From NCBI GenBank assembly GCA_037139695.1, contig JBAXFX010000022.1, positions 1 through 16,693 of the forward strand: a stretch of DNA of 16,693 nucleotides. The letters are read 5' to 3'. The first letter of the stretch is position 1; each line of letters opens with the position of its first letter. The position numbers and the translations under genes are program-made. The notes beneath the pieces were generated by a model, which was given only the letters and a program-made list of their open reading frames with translations, had not been told where the DNA came from and searched no databases. Source of the stretch: JAAXTX01 sp037139695 (GTDB lineage: Bacteria; Patescibacteriota; Minisyncoccia; Moranbacterales; UBA1568). Shown one piece after another: positions 1 to 6,288 of this stretch.

Positions 1-5
1 TCGGA

Positions 6-48
6 AAGGGGGATTGCCCTCTCCAAAAAAGAGAGGGCAAGGGGGATT
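6..48. repeat. Hairpin flanked by short direct repeats
   Basis: A perfect 10-bp inverted repeat (TTGCCCTCTC at 14-23, GAGAGGGCAA at 31-40) encloses an A-rich loop. It is bracketed by two copies of AAGGGGGATT (6-15 and 39-48). No T-run follows on either strand, so it is not a normal intrinsic terminator. A dispersed intergenic repeat is more likely. No gene is visible between positions 1 and 160; the rest of that stretch is AT-rich and has a small GTGCT/AGCAC hairpin at 91-106. Confidence 0.5.
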
Positions 49-159
49 TGTGACTGCGGATTGAGCATTTTTATATAAAACATCGATTCTGTGCTTATTT
101 TAGCACCAAAGAGGGATTCTCAGCCAACCAGTGCTGAATAGTATGGATGGCTGTGGTTG

Positions 160-202
160 AAAAAAGCCATAAGACCGTCGATCGACGGATGGGTCTTATG
201 GC
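160..202 (-). terminator. Intrinsic terminator for minus-strand transcription
   Basis: An 11-bp perfect stem (GCCATAAGACC at 166-176 with its complement at 192-202) is followed on the minus strand by six T (165 to 160). The apex contains the 14-bp palindrome CCGTCGATCGACGG (175-188). Read on the plus strand there is no T-run, so the direction is minus. It would end transcripts from the minus-strand unit starting near 658, or read-through from dnaB-recR. Confidence 0.65.
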
Positions 203-204
203 TG

Positions 205-288
205 TAAGTATCTATCTCAAATCTCACCGCGATAATAAGGCAAAAAATCCGCTTGCCGGCTGAAATCCGAAAATTTCGGCTGCAAACC
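205..288 (+). repeat. Dispersed repeat, copy A
   Basis: These 84 bases match positions 16610-16693 at 78 of 84 positions with no gaps. The first 20 bases after position 206 recur inverted at 407-426, and the block AAATCCGAAAATTTCG (263-278) recurs inverted at 380-395. Read in one frame the copy ends a peptide SIYLKSHRDNKAKNPLAG followed by TGA. It contains the near-palindrome CCGAAA-A-TTTCGG. Confidence 0.85.
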
Positions 289-426
289 ATTCAAAACTCG
301 TCAGGTTACGACAGTAGCCTTCTCTCCTTTTTCATGGTTTTTCACCCAGAGGGTGACCAACCTCTGGTTGGCGCTCCAACGAAATTTTCGGATTTACAGC
401 TCGACATGAGATTTGAGATAGATACT
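207..426. mobile_element. MITE-like element with 20-bp terminal inverted repeats
   Basis: The ends are perfect inverted repeats: AGTATCTATCTCAAATCTCA at 207-226 and its reverse complement at 407-426. A second internal inverted block of 16 bp lies at 263-278 and 380-395. The internal spacing differs between the arms (36 nt left, 11 nt right), so it is not a simple perfect palindrome. The 220-bp span has no transposase. The outside flanks show no convincing target duplication: TA/TAA-like bases are present on both sides but too short to weigh. It could instead be two independent copies of a repeat family in opposite orientation. Confidence 0.45.
343..379. repeat. Cluster of small adjacent hairpins
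   Basis: Three short stems lie side by side: CACCC-aga-GGGTG (343-355), CCAACC-tct-GGTTGG (357-371) and TTGG-cgct-CCAA (368-379). The last two overlap and could be alternative folds. They sit between the inverted arms of the element at 207-426 and would form in RNA from either strand. Confidence 0.5.
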
Positions 427-451
427 AAGAAAGCGGACGTTTTCTCGACGG

Positions 452-574
452 TCACAGATATTTCGTGCCGGCGGATTTGATGCCTTGATATTGCGGATTG
501 CGTGTGAGTCTTTTTCCGAACAAGCGATGGAGGATGGCGACCCACGCGATGCCGAAAAGCGTTCTCGTCTTCAT
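452..574 (-). CDS. Possible 40-aa small protein
   Basis: This is a small ORF of 40 codons beginning MKTRTLFGIAWVAILHRLFG and ending GIKSAGTKYL. I do not recognise it. Residues 6-19 are hydrophobic but short for a membrane span, and the rest is basic. Support comes from context rather than sequence: an AGGA(AA) ribosome-binding-like element lies six bases before the ATG, a TTTACA-N17-TATAAC promoter-like pair lies upstream at 665-693, and a minus-strand terminator lies downstream at 160-202. The frame is open further upstream (to 718), but the promoter position favours the internal ATG. It could equally be a non-coding transcript or the remnant of a larger gene. Confidence 0.3.
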   Translation of the reverse strand: MKTRTLFGIAWVAILHRLFGKRLTRNPQYQGIKSAGTKYL

Positions 575-664
575 GGTTTTTCCTGTTTGACCTTGTTTGA
601 AAAAATAGCGCCCGGTGCGGTGACGGTCCCGTTTTCCGCGCGGTTTTAATGAACGGTTTTCCTC

Positions 665-693
665 GTTATACCGCACGGATGAGCGTCTGTAAA
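665..693 (-). promoter_or_regulatory. Candidate sigma-70-type promoter, minus strand
   Basis: On the minus strand TTTACA (693-688) is followed after 17 bases by TATAAC (670-665). It lies just downstream of recR and points towards the 40-aa ORF, with a predicted start near 658. It rests on consensus match only. Confidence 0.4.
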
Positions 694-738
694 GCATGTC
701 CCGTGATTGAACCGTCAACTAACGACCGAATGTCGGTA

Positions 739-1335
739 TCATCCGAGTGCCTCCCGATTCTTCATCGCCGAGGTGAGCGTCGCCTCGTCGGCGTATTCGA
801 TGTCGCCCCCGGTCGCGAGGCCACGGGCCGGGCGTGAGACGCGGACGCCGAGCGGTTCGAGCTTCTTGCGCAGATAGAGTGTGGTCAGGTCGCCCTCGGT
901 GGTCGGATTGAGCGCGAGGATGACTTCCTTCACGTCCTCGTTTCGGACGCGGGAAACGAGCTCGTGGATCCGGAGTGTCGGATCGGTATCCCCGTTGCCG
1001 GTGCGCATGACCCCGCCCAAGACATGATAGAGACCGGCGTGTCCGCCGGAGCGTTCGATAGCGATCACGTCCATCGGCTCCTCCACGACGCATAGAATCG
1101 TCTGGTCGCGCTTCGGATCGGAACAGATGTCGCACAAGGGTCCTTCGGCGATGTGAAAACATCGGGTACAGAGGGAAAGGTCTTGCAGGCCTTCGAGACT
1201 TTCCGCGAAGGCGAGGAGCTTCTCGTGTTCCTGTTTAAAGAGGTGCAACACGATCCGCTCGGCCATCTTGGGGCCGACGGAGGGGAGCGCGGAAAAGTGA
1301 GTGATCAGGTTTTGGAATGGTTTCGGGTAACGCAT
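739..1335 (-). CDS. recR: Recombination mediator protein RecR
   Basis: RecR acts in the RecFOR pathway, loading RecA at single-stranded gaps and clamping DNA as a ring. The 198-residue length is normal for the family. Domains in order are an N-terminal helix-hairpin-helix region (about 8-35, with LPSVGPKMAERIVLHL), a four-cysteine zinc finger (C56, C59, C68, C71), a Toprim fold starting with ILCVVEEPMDV (80-90), and a C-terminal region with LNPTTEGD and the typical GGDIEYADEATL. It ends in TGA. It lies 63 bp downstream of dnaB on the same strand and may share its transcript. No SD precedes the ATG; the leader reads as alternating GTTATCTGTTACCTGTTGACTG-like phrases. RecF and RecO are not in the window. 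Confidence 0.96.
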   Translation of the reverse strand: MRYPKPFQNLITHFSALPSVGPKMAERIVLHLFKQEHEKLLAFAESLEGLQDLSLCTRCFHIAEGPLCDICSDPKRDQTILCVVEEPMDVIAIERSGGHAGLYHVLGGVMRTGNGDTDPTLRIHELVSRVRNEDVKEVILALNPTTEGDLTTLYLRKKLEPLGVRVSRPARGLATGGDIEYADEATLTSAMKNREALG

Positions 1336-1398
1336 AAGCGTCAGTCAACAGGTAACAGATAACGATCCATAGCGTCGTAGTCGGATGTAACGGGATAC

Positions 1399-2775
1399 TT
1401 AATTTTCCGGGCTGTGGTACTTCTCCAGGTTCTTGAAGCTCGCGCTGTTGTCGTCGAAATAGAGCGAGACCTTGCCGACGGGGCCGTTACGATGTTTGGC
1501 GACGATGATGTCGGCGATATTCTTGTTCGGGGTGTCCGGCTTGACCCGGTCCTCGCGGTAGATGAAGAGTACGATGTCGGCATCCTGTTCGATGGAACCG
1601 GACTCGCGGAGGTCGGAAAGCTTCGGCATGCCGTCCGGTCGCGACTCCACGGAACGCGACAGCTGCGAGAGGGCGATAATCGGCACATTGAGTTCCTTGG
1701 CGAGCTGCTTGAGTCCGCGGGAGATCTCGGAAATCTCCTGCACGCGGTTGTTGCTGTTGCTCGAACGGCCCTCCATGAGCTGCAGGTAGTCGATGATGAT
1801 GAGACCGAGCTTGTGTTCGGACTGGAGTCGTCGTGCCATCGTGCGCATCTCCATGATATTCGCCGATGACGTATCGTCGATGAAGATCGGTGCCTCCGAA
1901 AGGATGCCGATGCCTTCGCCGATGCGTTGGAAGTCGTTCCCTTCGCCCTCGGTATTGAGCTTGCCAGTGCGCAGCCGCCAGAGGTCTACGCCGGACTGCG
2001 ACGAGATCATGCGGTCCACAAGCTGGTCCGCCGACATTTCGAGCGAGAAGATGCCGACCGGCACCTTGGCGCTCACGCCGACCTGGCGCGCGATGTCGAG
2101 CGCGAGGCTGGTCTTGCCGGTGGATGGCCGGGCGGCGAGGATGATGAGGTCGGAATTCTGCAGTCCCGAGAGCATGTTGTCGAGGTCCGTAAAGCCGGTC
2201 GGGACACCACGGAAATGTTTGTCGCTCTTGTGCAATTCGTCGATGCGGTTGAACGCTTCTTCGAGGATGGAATGGATCGGGATGAAATCCTGCTTGATGT
2301 ATTTCTGTGAGACGCCGAAGAGCCGCTGTTCGGCCTCGTCGAGTACCTTCTGTACATCGTCTTCCTCGTTGAATCCCATCTCGACGATTTCGGACGCGGC
2401 CGAGATGAGCCGACGCAACAAGGATTTCTTCTGCACGAGCTTAGCGTAGTGGGCGACGTTGCTGGCGGAGGGGACGATGTTTACGAGCGAGGCGAGGTAG
2501 GCCGAACCGCCGACTGCATCGATCTTTCCCTTCTCCTCGAGTCGGTTCGCGAGCGAGAGGACGTCGATCGGTTCACGGTCCTCGTAGAGCTCGAGCATCG
2601 TCTCGAAGATCTGATTATGGTCGTTCTTGTAGAAATCGCCGGGACGCACGATATCCGCGATCTTGATGATCGCGTCCTTGTCGAGCATAAGCGCCCCGAG
2701 CACCGATTGCTCGGCCTCGATATTGTGCGGGGGGATGCGGAGATGGTCCTGTTTTCCTGCCATAGTACTTTCCAT
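1399..2775 (-). CDS. dnaB: Replicative DNA helicase DnaB
   Basis: This is the hexameric 5'-3' helicase that unwinds DNA at the replication fork and binds primase through its N-terminal domain. The N-terminal DnaB domain spans about residues 12-115 (PPHNIEAEQSVLGALMLD), followed by a linker and the RecA-like ATPase domain (about 185-455). Walker A is ARPSTGKTS (215-223), with Thr where many homologues have Met. Walker B is LIIIDYLQLM (325-334), and ALSQLSR and LRESGSIEQDAD follow. At 458 residues it is full length and no intein is present. Two starts are possible: the ATG at 2775 lacks an SD, while the ATG at 2763 (Met5) has GGAAAG upstream. A 12-bp palindrome, ATTTCCGGAAAT, lies at 2786-2797 just before the start. 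Confidence 0.97.
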   Translation of the reverse strand: MESTMAGKQDHLRIPPHNIEAEQSVLGALMLDKDAIIKIADIVRPGDFYKNDHNQIFETMLELYEDREPIDVLSLANRLEEKGKIDAVGGSAYLASLVNIVPSASNVAHYAKLVQKKSLLRRLISAASEIVEMGFNEEDDVQKVLDEAEQRLFGVSQKYIKQDFIPIHSILEEAFNRIDELHKSDKHFRGVPTGFTDLDNMLSGLQNSDLIILAARPSTGKTSLALDIARQVGVSAKVPVGIFSLEMSADQLVDRMISSQSGVDLWRLRTGKLNTEGEGNDFQRIGEGIGILSEAPIFIDDTSSANIMEMRTMARRLQSEHKLGLIIIDYLQLMEGRSSNSNNRVQEISEISRGLKQLAKELNVPIIALSQLSRSVESRPDGMPKLSDLRESGSIEQDADIVLFIYREDRVKPDTPNKNIADIIVAKHRNGPVGKVSLYFDDNSASFKNLEKYHSPEN

Positions 2776-2862
2776 TCTACTACGGATTTCCGGAAATGGA
2801 AACAGGTGGATCTTCGCCGTATGAAGGCGTTTTTTTGACTCTTTACATTTATTCGAGAAATA

Positions 2863-3005
2863 CCTCGGGGCTCTGCCCCGAGGACACCGCTAAGGAATGG
2901 TTTGGAAAACCGTTGGTTTTCCAAGATGAGTTAGAGCGAAGCTCCTGCATACCCCGCCGATACGAAGCGGAGCGTAGTGAGGGGACAGCTCTGCTGCGGG
3001 GTATG
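2863..3005. repeat. Island of four intergenic hairpins
   Basis: The 310-bp gap between dnaB and the 3086 gene has no convincing ORF but is densely folded. There is CCTCGGGGC-tct-GCCCCGAGG (2863-2883), TTGGAAAAC-cgttg-GTTTTCCAA (2902-2924), GAGC-gaa-GCTC (2934-2944), and a longer-range 10-bp stem CATACCCCGC/GCGGGGTATG (2948-2957 with 2996-3005) that encloses CAGC-tct-GCTG. None is followed by a T-run. This resembles REP-like intergenic structure more than termination signals. No clear -35/-10 pair was found for dnaB on this side. Confidence 0.6.
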
Positions 3006-3073
3006 TTGATTCGATTCTGTGCTTGAATATGCGTGGCGGAAGAATCGTTGTATTTTACCATAACCGAAAAACG

Positions 3074-3079
3074 AAGGAG
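3074..3079 (+). promoter_or_regulatory. Strong Shine-Dalgarno sequence
   Basis: AAGGAG stands six bases before the ATG at 3086. It fixes the start of the orphan gene and contrasts with the housekeeping genes of this window, nearly all of which have no SD. Confidence 0.75.
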
Positions 3080-3085
3080 TAAGCC

Positions 3086-3535
3086 ATGTCTGGAAAGCCG
3101 ATAGAATTACCACTGGCCCCGCGTGACGGGTCAATCAGTATCAATGCCTTTCTCATGTTCTCATACGGAGGAAAGAAAGTGTCTCATGCCGTAGCTGAGC
3201 TGGTCCTGGGAGCGTGGGACGCATACGTGCTCGGTCTTGATAGTCGTGTCGTTTTGGATGAGGACCTTGATGGCGAACTTCCCGAAACGGACGGAATCGG
3301 TAGTGAAGAAACTCCGGTCGATGTCTATCGTCGGTACGGGTTCGAGGTCGACGGATTCCGCAAAGCGACGCTCAGCCTGTGTCTGACTGACGGTGGCACG
3401 GAGTACGGTCATATGACGGATATCACCGGGGGATATTCGGAATTCGAATCCTGGGAATCCGCAATCGCGACCTTTGTTTCCACCGGACAGAAAATCTTCT
3501 CCGGGGCAATCAATGTACCGTCGCTTTTCGGCTGA
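3086..3535 (+). CDS. Orphan hypothetical protein, 149 aa
   Basis: I do not recognise this protein. It is acidic, with a mixed alpha/beta-looking sequence: an N-terminal stretch ELPLAPRDGSISINAFLMF, a mid region rich in Asp/Glu (about 55-75), and a C-terminal part with ESWESAIATFVSTGQKIFSG. No signal peptide, membrane segment or obvious catalytic motif is visible. The gene is well delimited: AAGGAG lies six bases before the ATG, and a strong intrinsic terminator follows 37 bases after the TGA. It stands alone on the plus strand between minus-strand dnaB and cysS, so it is a single-gene transcription unit. No promoter of good quality is seen in the hairpin-rich upstream region. The short single-gene character could reflect acquisition, but that is inference. 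Confidence 0.7.
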   Translation: MSGKPIELPLAPRDGSISINAFLMFSYGGKKVSHAVAELVLGAWDAYVLGLDSRVVLDEDLDGELPETDGIGSEETPVDVYRRYGFEVDGFRKATLSLCLTDGGTEYGHMTDITGGYSEFESWESAIATFVSTGQKIFSGAINVPSLFG

Positions 3536-3572
3536 GTTTCCGTCGAGACGGTCTGAGACAACCCGAACCATG

Positions 3573-3608
3573 CCCATATGCCGAAAGTCATATGGGTTGT
3601 TTTTTTTA
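3573..3608 (+). terminator. Intrinsic terminator after the 3086 gene
   Basis: The stem CCCATATG (3573-3580) / CATATGGG (3589-3596) has the loop CCGAAAGT and is followed by TTG and a run of eight T. It lacks a T-run on the opposite strand, so it does not serve cysS, whose end at 3644 is only 36 bases away. Confidence 0.8.
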
Positions 3609-3643
3609 ATCGACCCGTCATGCGTATGGTGCAGGTAGTTATT

Positions 3644-5068
3644 TCACGTCTTCTTCTTCGCCCTCATTCCTGCCGGCAAATCGCGGACGGAGACGCTGTC
3701 CTTCACGGAGACGCCGAGGGCGGCGATCTCGTCGCGCAGCCGGTCGGCCAATGCGAAGTCCTTGGCCTTGCGGGCTTCTTCCCGCCTGCCGATGAGCGTT
3801 TGTACGTCTGCCGAGATGATCGTCCGTTCGAAGCGAAGCCCGAAGAGTTCGAAGGCCTCGTCGAGAAAGGAGAGCGCCGCGCGCGCATCGAACGGCGTAC
3901 CCGCATCGAGGGCCGTATTCACCGCTTTCACGAAGCCGAGAAGGACCGAGAGCGAGAGTGGCGTGTTCAAATCGTCACGGAGTGCTTCAAGGAATTTCTC
4001 CCTATATTCAGGCGTTATATCTTCTCCTCTCACGTGAGTATTCCGTGACAGGCGCGCATGAAGGGAGCCGAGCGTCTCGCGGTTTTTCCGTGCCTGATTC
4101 ATGCTGTCCCAGGTGAAGTTCATCTGGCTGCCGTAGTGCGCGGACAGGTAGAGGAGTCGCAGGTCCATGGGAGAGAATCCTTTGGCGACGATATCGGCCA
4201 GCGTGTAGAAATTTCCTTTGGACTTGGACATCTTCGTCCCGTCCACAAGGATATGACGTTCATGCATGAAGAACCGCGAGAACGGCTTTCCGGTCGCGCC
4301 CTCCGACTGGGCGATCTCGGCCTCGTGATGGGGGAAGATGTGATCCTCGCCACCGGTATGGATGTCGATCGTGTCGCCGAGGTATTCGATGCTCATCGCC
4401 GAGCACTCGATATGCCATCCCGGATACCCTTCGCTCCACGGCGATGGCCACTTCATCAGGTGTTCTTTGGGTGCACGGAGCCAGAGCGCGAAATCCCACG
4501 GATTGTGTTTGTCGGGATGCTCTTCGAGACGGGCGCCGGTCTTGAGCTGGTCAAGCGTATTGCCCGAAAGCTTTCCGTATTCCGGAAACGAAGTGACGTC
4601 GTAAAAAACATTGCCGTTCACCTCGTACGCGTGACCGCGGGCGATCAGGGTCTCGATCATCCGGATCATGTGCGGGATATGCGCCGTCGCGCGCGGGAAA
4701 AACTGCGCGGGAAGGATGTCGAGCGACTCCTCGTCGGCATGGAACGCGTCCTCGTAGAACCGGGCGATCTCCTCGGGAGTCTTCTTTTCCGCGTTGGCAC
4801 GACGTTCCACCTTGTCCTCGCCGGAATCTCCTTGTGCCAAATCGTCCGCCGTCAGATGGCCGACATCGGTGATGTTCTTGATGAGGCGGACCTCATACCC
4901 GTCGTGTTCGAGCAATCGGCGGATCGTGTCGGAAAAGACGTACGCGCGCAGATTGCCGATGTGGGCGAAGTCATAGACCGTCGGGCCACAGACGTACATG
5001 CCGACCTTGCCCGGGTGGAGCGGTTCGAACTCCTCTTTCTGTTTCGTGAGGGTGTTGTGGAAGCGCAT
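3644..5068 (-). CDS. cysS: Cysteinyl-tRNA synthetase
   Basis: This enzyme charges tRNA-Cys with cysteine in the cytoplasm, using ATP. It is a class Ia synthetase of 474 residues, normal length. Visible landmarks are the first zinc ligand C27 in MYVCGPTVYD, the HIGH-type motif HIGN (36-39), GWHIECSAMS with zinc ligand C222, IHTGGEDHIFPHHEAE with the histidine ligand near 247, and the KMSKS loop (279-283). The C-terminal part contains the usual ADRLRDEIAALGV segment near 445-460. The start has no SD. A promoter is seen at 5226-5254, giving a leader of about 150 nt with hairpins. No terminator was found directly after the gene on its own strand. Confidence 0.97.
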   Translation of the reverse strand: MRFHNTLTKQKEEFEPLHPGKVGMYVCGPTVYDFAHIGNLRAYVFSDTIRRLLEHDGYEVRLIKNITDVGHLTADDLAQGDSGEDKVERRANAEKKTPEEIARFYEDAFHADEESLDILPAQFFPRATAHIPHMIRMIETLIARGHAYEVNGNVFYDVTSFPEYGKLSGNTLDQLKTGARLEEHPDKHNPWDFALWLRAPKEHLMKWPSPWSEGYPGWHIECSAMSIEYLGDTIDIHTGGEDHIFPHHEAEIAQSEGATGKPFSRFFMHERHILVDGTKMSKSKGNFYTLADIVAKGFSPMDLRLLYLSAHYGSQMNFTWDSMNQARKNRETLGSLHARLSRNTHVRGEDITPEYREKFLEALRDDLNTPLSLSVLLGFVKAVNTALDAGTPFDARAALSFLDEAFELFGLRFERTIISADVQTLIGRREEARKAKDFALADRLRDEIAALGVSVKDSVSVRDLPAGMRAKKKT

Positions 5069-5078
5069 AGGGATAGAT

Positions 5079-5100
5079 AGTCACAAGTCTAAAGTCGAAA
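5079..5100 (-). repeat. Phrase tract (TTCGACTTTAGACTTGTGACT type) before cysS
   Basis: On the minus strand the ten-odd bases before the cysS ATG are preceded by a tract built from CGACTTT, AGACTT and GTGACT phrases. A very similar tract (12698-12720) lies directly before the ABC ATPase start. Neither contains an SD. Confidence 0.5.
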
Positions 5101-5185
5101 ACGCGCCCCGTAATCGATCGTCAGCTGGCAGAGGGATTTAACGGGTCATGAGCCACAAGTCGAAGATCTGCAAGGACATCCTTCG

Positions 5186-5206
5186 AAAAAACTCCCGCAT
5201 ACGGAG
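5186..5206 (-). terminator. Possible attenuator hairpin in the cysS leader
   Basis: On the minus strand CTCCG-tatg-CGGGAG (one bulged G) is followed by six T. It starts only about 13 bases after the predicted transcription start, so it could stop transcription before cysS. The stem is short. A second hairpin, TCGAAG/CTTCGA with inner AAGGA/TCCTT, follows at about 5159-5185. I see no T-box signature, so the signal, if any, is unknown. Confidence 0.3.
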
Positions 5207-5225
5207 AGATAACCGCCATACGGAA

Positions 5226-5254
5226 AAGATACCATGAAAAAATGGCGGTATCAA
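5226..5254 (-). promoter_or_regulatory. Promoter of cysS with overlapping inverted repeat
   Basis: On the minus strand TTGATA (5254-5249) and TATCTT (5231-5226) are separated by exactly 17 bases. A perfect 8-bp inverted repeat, ACCGCCAT/ATGGCGGT (5212-5219 and 5242-5249), brackets the -10 element and reaches the predicted start site. It could be an operator or a hairpin at the very 5' end of the RNA. Confidence 0.55.
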
Positions 5255-5330
5255 GGCTCTTTCATCGGATGACCACGGATGTATGTCAAGAACGATATAA
5301 AGTGGCGGCGGTTCACGGGCCGAAAATGAA

Positions 5331-5356
5331 AAGGCTCCGGGAATTCCCAGAGCCTT
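5331..5356 (-). terminator. Intrinsic terminator of the 5371-6132 gene
   Basis: The stem AAGGCTC/GAGCCTT, with an inner GGGAA/TTCCC after one mismatch, runs into TTTTCATTTT on the minus strand. It begins 14 bases after the stop codon of the upstream minus-strand gene. This also makes the overlapping reading frame at 5138-5362 an unlikely gene. Confidence 0.65.
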
Positions 5357-5370
5357 CGACACGAGTATCT

Positions 5371-6132
5371 TTACGCACCTGACGAAAAGGCCAAACGCGA
5401 GACGGTATCCGTCCGTGCCTGTCGGATGATCTCGTCACGGACCTTTGAATCCACATCGGACGGATATCGGTCGCGACAGACGATCAGGTGATTGTTTTCT
5501 TCGGAAGGGGTGAACTTCGGAAGGGAAAAGAACGTGCTTGGCGATATCCCGTCTCGGAAAAACATTTGCATGAGGATCGTGAGGCAGGTCCCCCGGTGAA
5601 ATACCGCGCATTCCTCCCGGATAAGATCCTGATCGTCTCGAAAATAGGTCTTGACGATTTTGGCCTTGACGGGAAGCGGATCCCTCATTATGTATTCTAT
5701 GACGGTCGCCTTTCCGGTCGGCCTCATGCTTTTCTGAACGGGGAGCAGGTCTTTCGGGATGCGTATCTGTTTTCCTGTTATCTGTATCTTCCGAATGATG
5801 AGCGAGAAGACACTTCCGATGCCTTTCTCGATCGAGCGGAGGTCCAGGCACGGCATACGGTATGAAGGCAGCCCCATGAGAAGGGGATCTTCGTCGATAT
5901 ACTCGCCCTTGAGCACGAGGCGGTTTTTCCGGTCGGGGATCAGGGGGCGGACGATCTTGTCCTCGAAGGTGATATCCTCATCGCGAAAGTTTCTTACATG
6001 ATGCGGTTCCGCAGTCGGGGACGATGCACTCCCGAATTCCGCGTGGGACCCATTTCCCTTGATAGTGGAAAAGGGATCAAGAAATCTGCTAAGGGAAAAA
6101 ATGGCCGGGTTGGGAACGTTCTGATGTCTCAT
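5371..6132 (-). CDS. Orphan hypothetical protein, 253 aa
   Basis: I do not recognise this protein. It begins MRHQNVPNPAIFSLSRFLDP, is basic and soluble-looking, and lacks a signal peptide or clear membrane span. Segments such as FEDKIVRPLIPDRKNRLVLKGEYI and PTGKATVIEYI suggest beta-rich structure, but no known motif is evident. The frame is open up to 6309, yet I choose the ATG at 6132: AAGGAG (6145-6140) lies seven bases upstream, and a near-consensus promoter sits at 6194-6222, inside the longer version. The gene ends in front of its own terminator, so it is monocistronic. It is transcribed divergently from the receiver-domain gene. An opposing frame at 5488-5865 lacks such signals. Confidence 0.6.
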   Translation of the reverse strand: MRHQNVPNPAIFSLSRFLDPFSTIKGNGSHAEFGSASSPTAEPHHVRNFRDEDITFEDKIVRPLIPDRKNRLVLKGEYIDEDPLLMGLPSYRMPCLDLRSIEKGIGSVFSLIIRKIQITGKQIRIPKDLLPVQKSMRPTGKATVIEYIMRDPLPVKAKIVKTYFRDDQDLIREECAVFHRGTCLTILMQMFFRDGISPSTFFSLPKFTPSEENNHLIVCRDRYPSDVDSKVRDEIIRQARTDTVSRLAFSSGA

Positions 6133-6139
6133 CCGGGTA

Positions 6140-6145
6140 CTCCTT
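6140..6145 (-). promoter_or_regulatory. Strong Shine-Dalgarno deciding the start at 6132
   Basis: AAGGAG on the minus strand, seven bases before the ATG. Only this gene and the orphan at 3086 have such a strong site in the window. Confidence 0.7.
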
Positions 6146-6193
6146 TTCGGATAATGATTGATGGAAAGAAGTTCGTTTGTGAAAGAGCTTTGT

Positions 6194-6222
6194 AGGATAT
6201 CCTTCCTGTGAATGAGTGTCAA
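6194..6222 (-). promoter_or_regulatory. Near-consensus promoter of the 5371-6132 gene
   Basis: On the minus strand TTGACA (6222-6217) is followed after exactly 17 bases by TATCCT (6199-6194). The predicted start near 6187 leaves a leader of about 55 nt. Confidence 0.7.
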
Positions 6223-6258
6223 ATAGTGTCTCTGTTTATACGCTTTCTTTCGGCTACG

Positions 6259-6288
6259 TTGTCTTTTGGCTTGAATTTCTGTTATAAT
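6259..6288 (+). promoter_or_regulatory. Promoter of the receiver-domain gene
   Basis: TTGTCT (6259-6264) and TATAAT (6283-6288) are 18 bases apart. It is divergent from the promoter at 6194-6222, with the two -35 elements about 37 bases apart. The leader to the ATG at 6400 would be about 105 nt. Confidence 0.6.

Noticed and set aside
253..480. Plus-strand 75-aa ORF through the MITE-like element
   Set aside because: It is built from repeat arms and hairpins, with no SD or conserved-looking sequence.
2815..2836. Plus-strand terminator CGCC-gtatgaa-GGCG plus T7
   Set aside because: The stem has only four base pairs and no plus-strand gene ends nearby.
83..3024. Shared 14-mer TCGATTCTGTGCTT at 83-96 and 3011-3024
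   Set aside because: About one chance 14-base match is expected in a window of this size, and the flanks do not extend the similarity.
5069..5220. T-box riboswitch in the cysS leader
   Set aside because: No T-box core (GGTGGNACCGCG-like) is found; only short hairpins are visible.
5138..5362. Minus-strand 74-aa ORF between cysS and the orphan gene
   Set aside because: It starts inside the terminator of the upstream gene and covers the cysS promoter.
5488..5865. Plus-strand 125-aa ORF opposite the orphan gene
   Set aside because: It lacks SD, promoter and terminator, while the minus-strand frame has all three.
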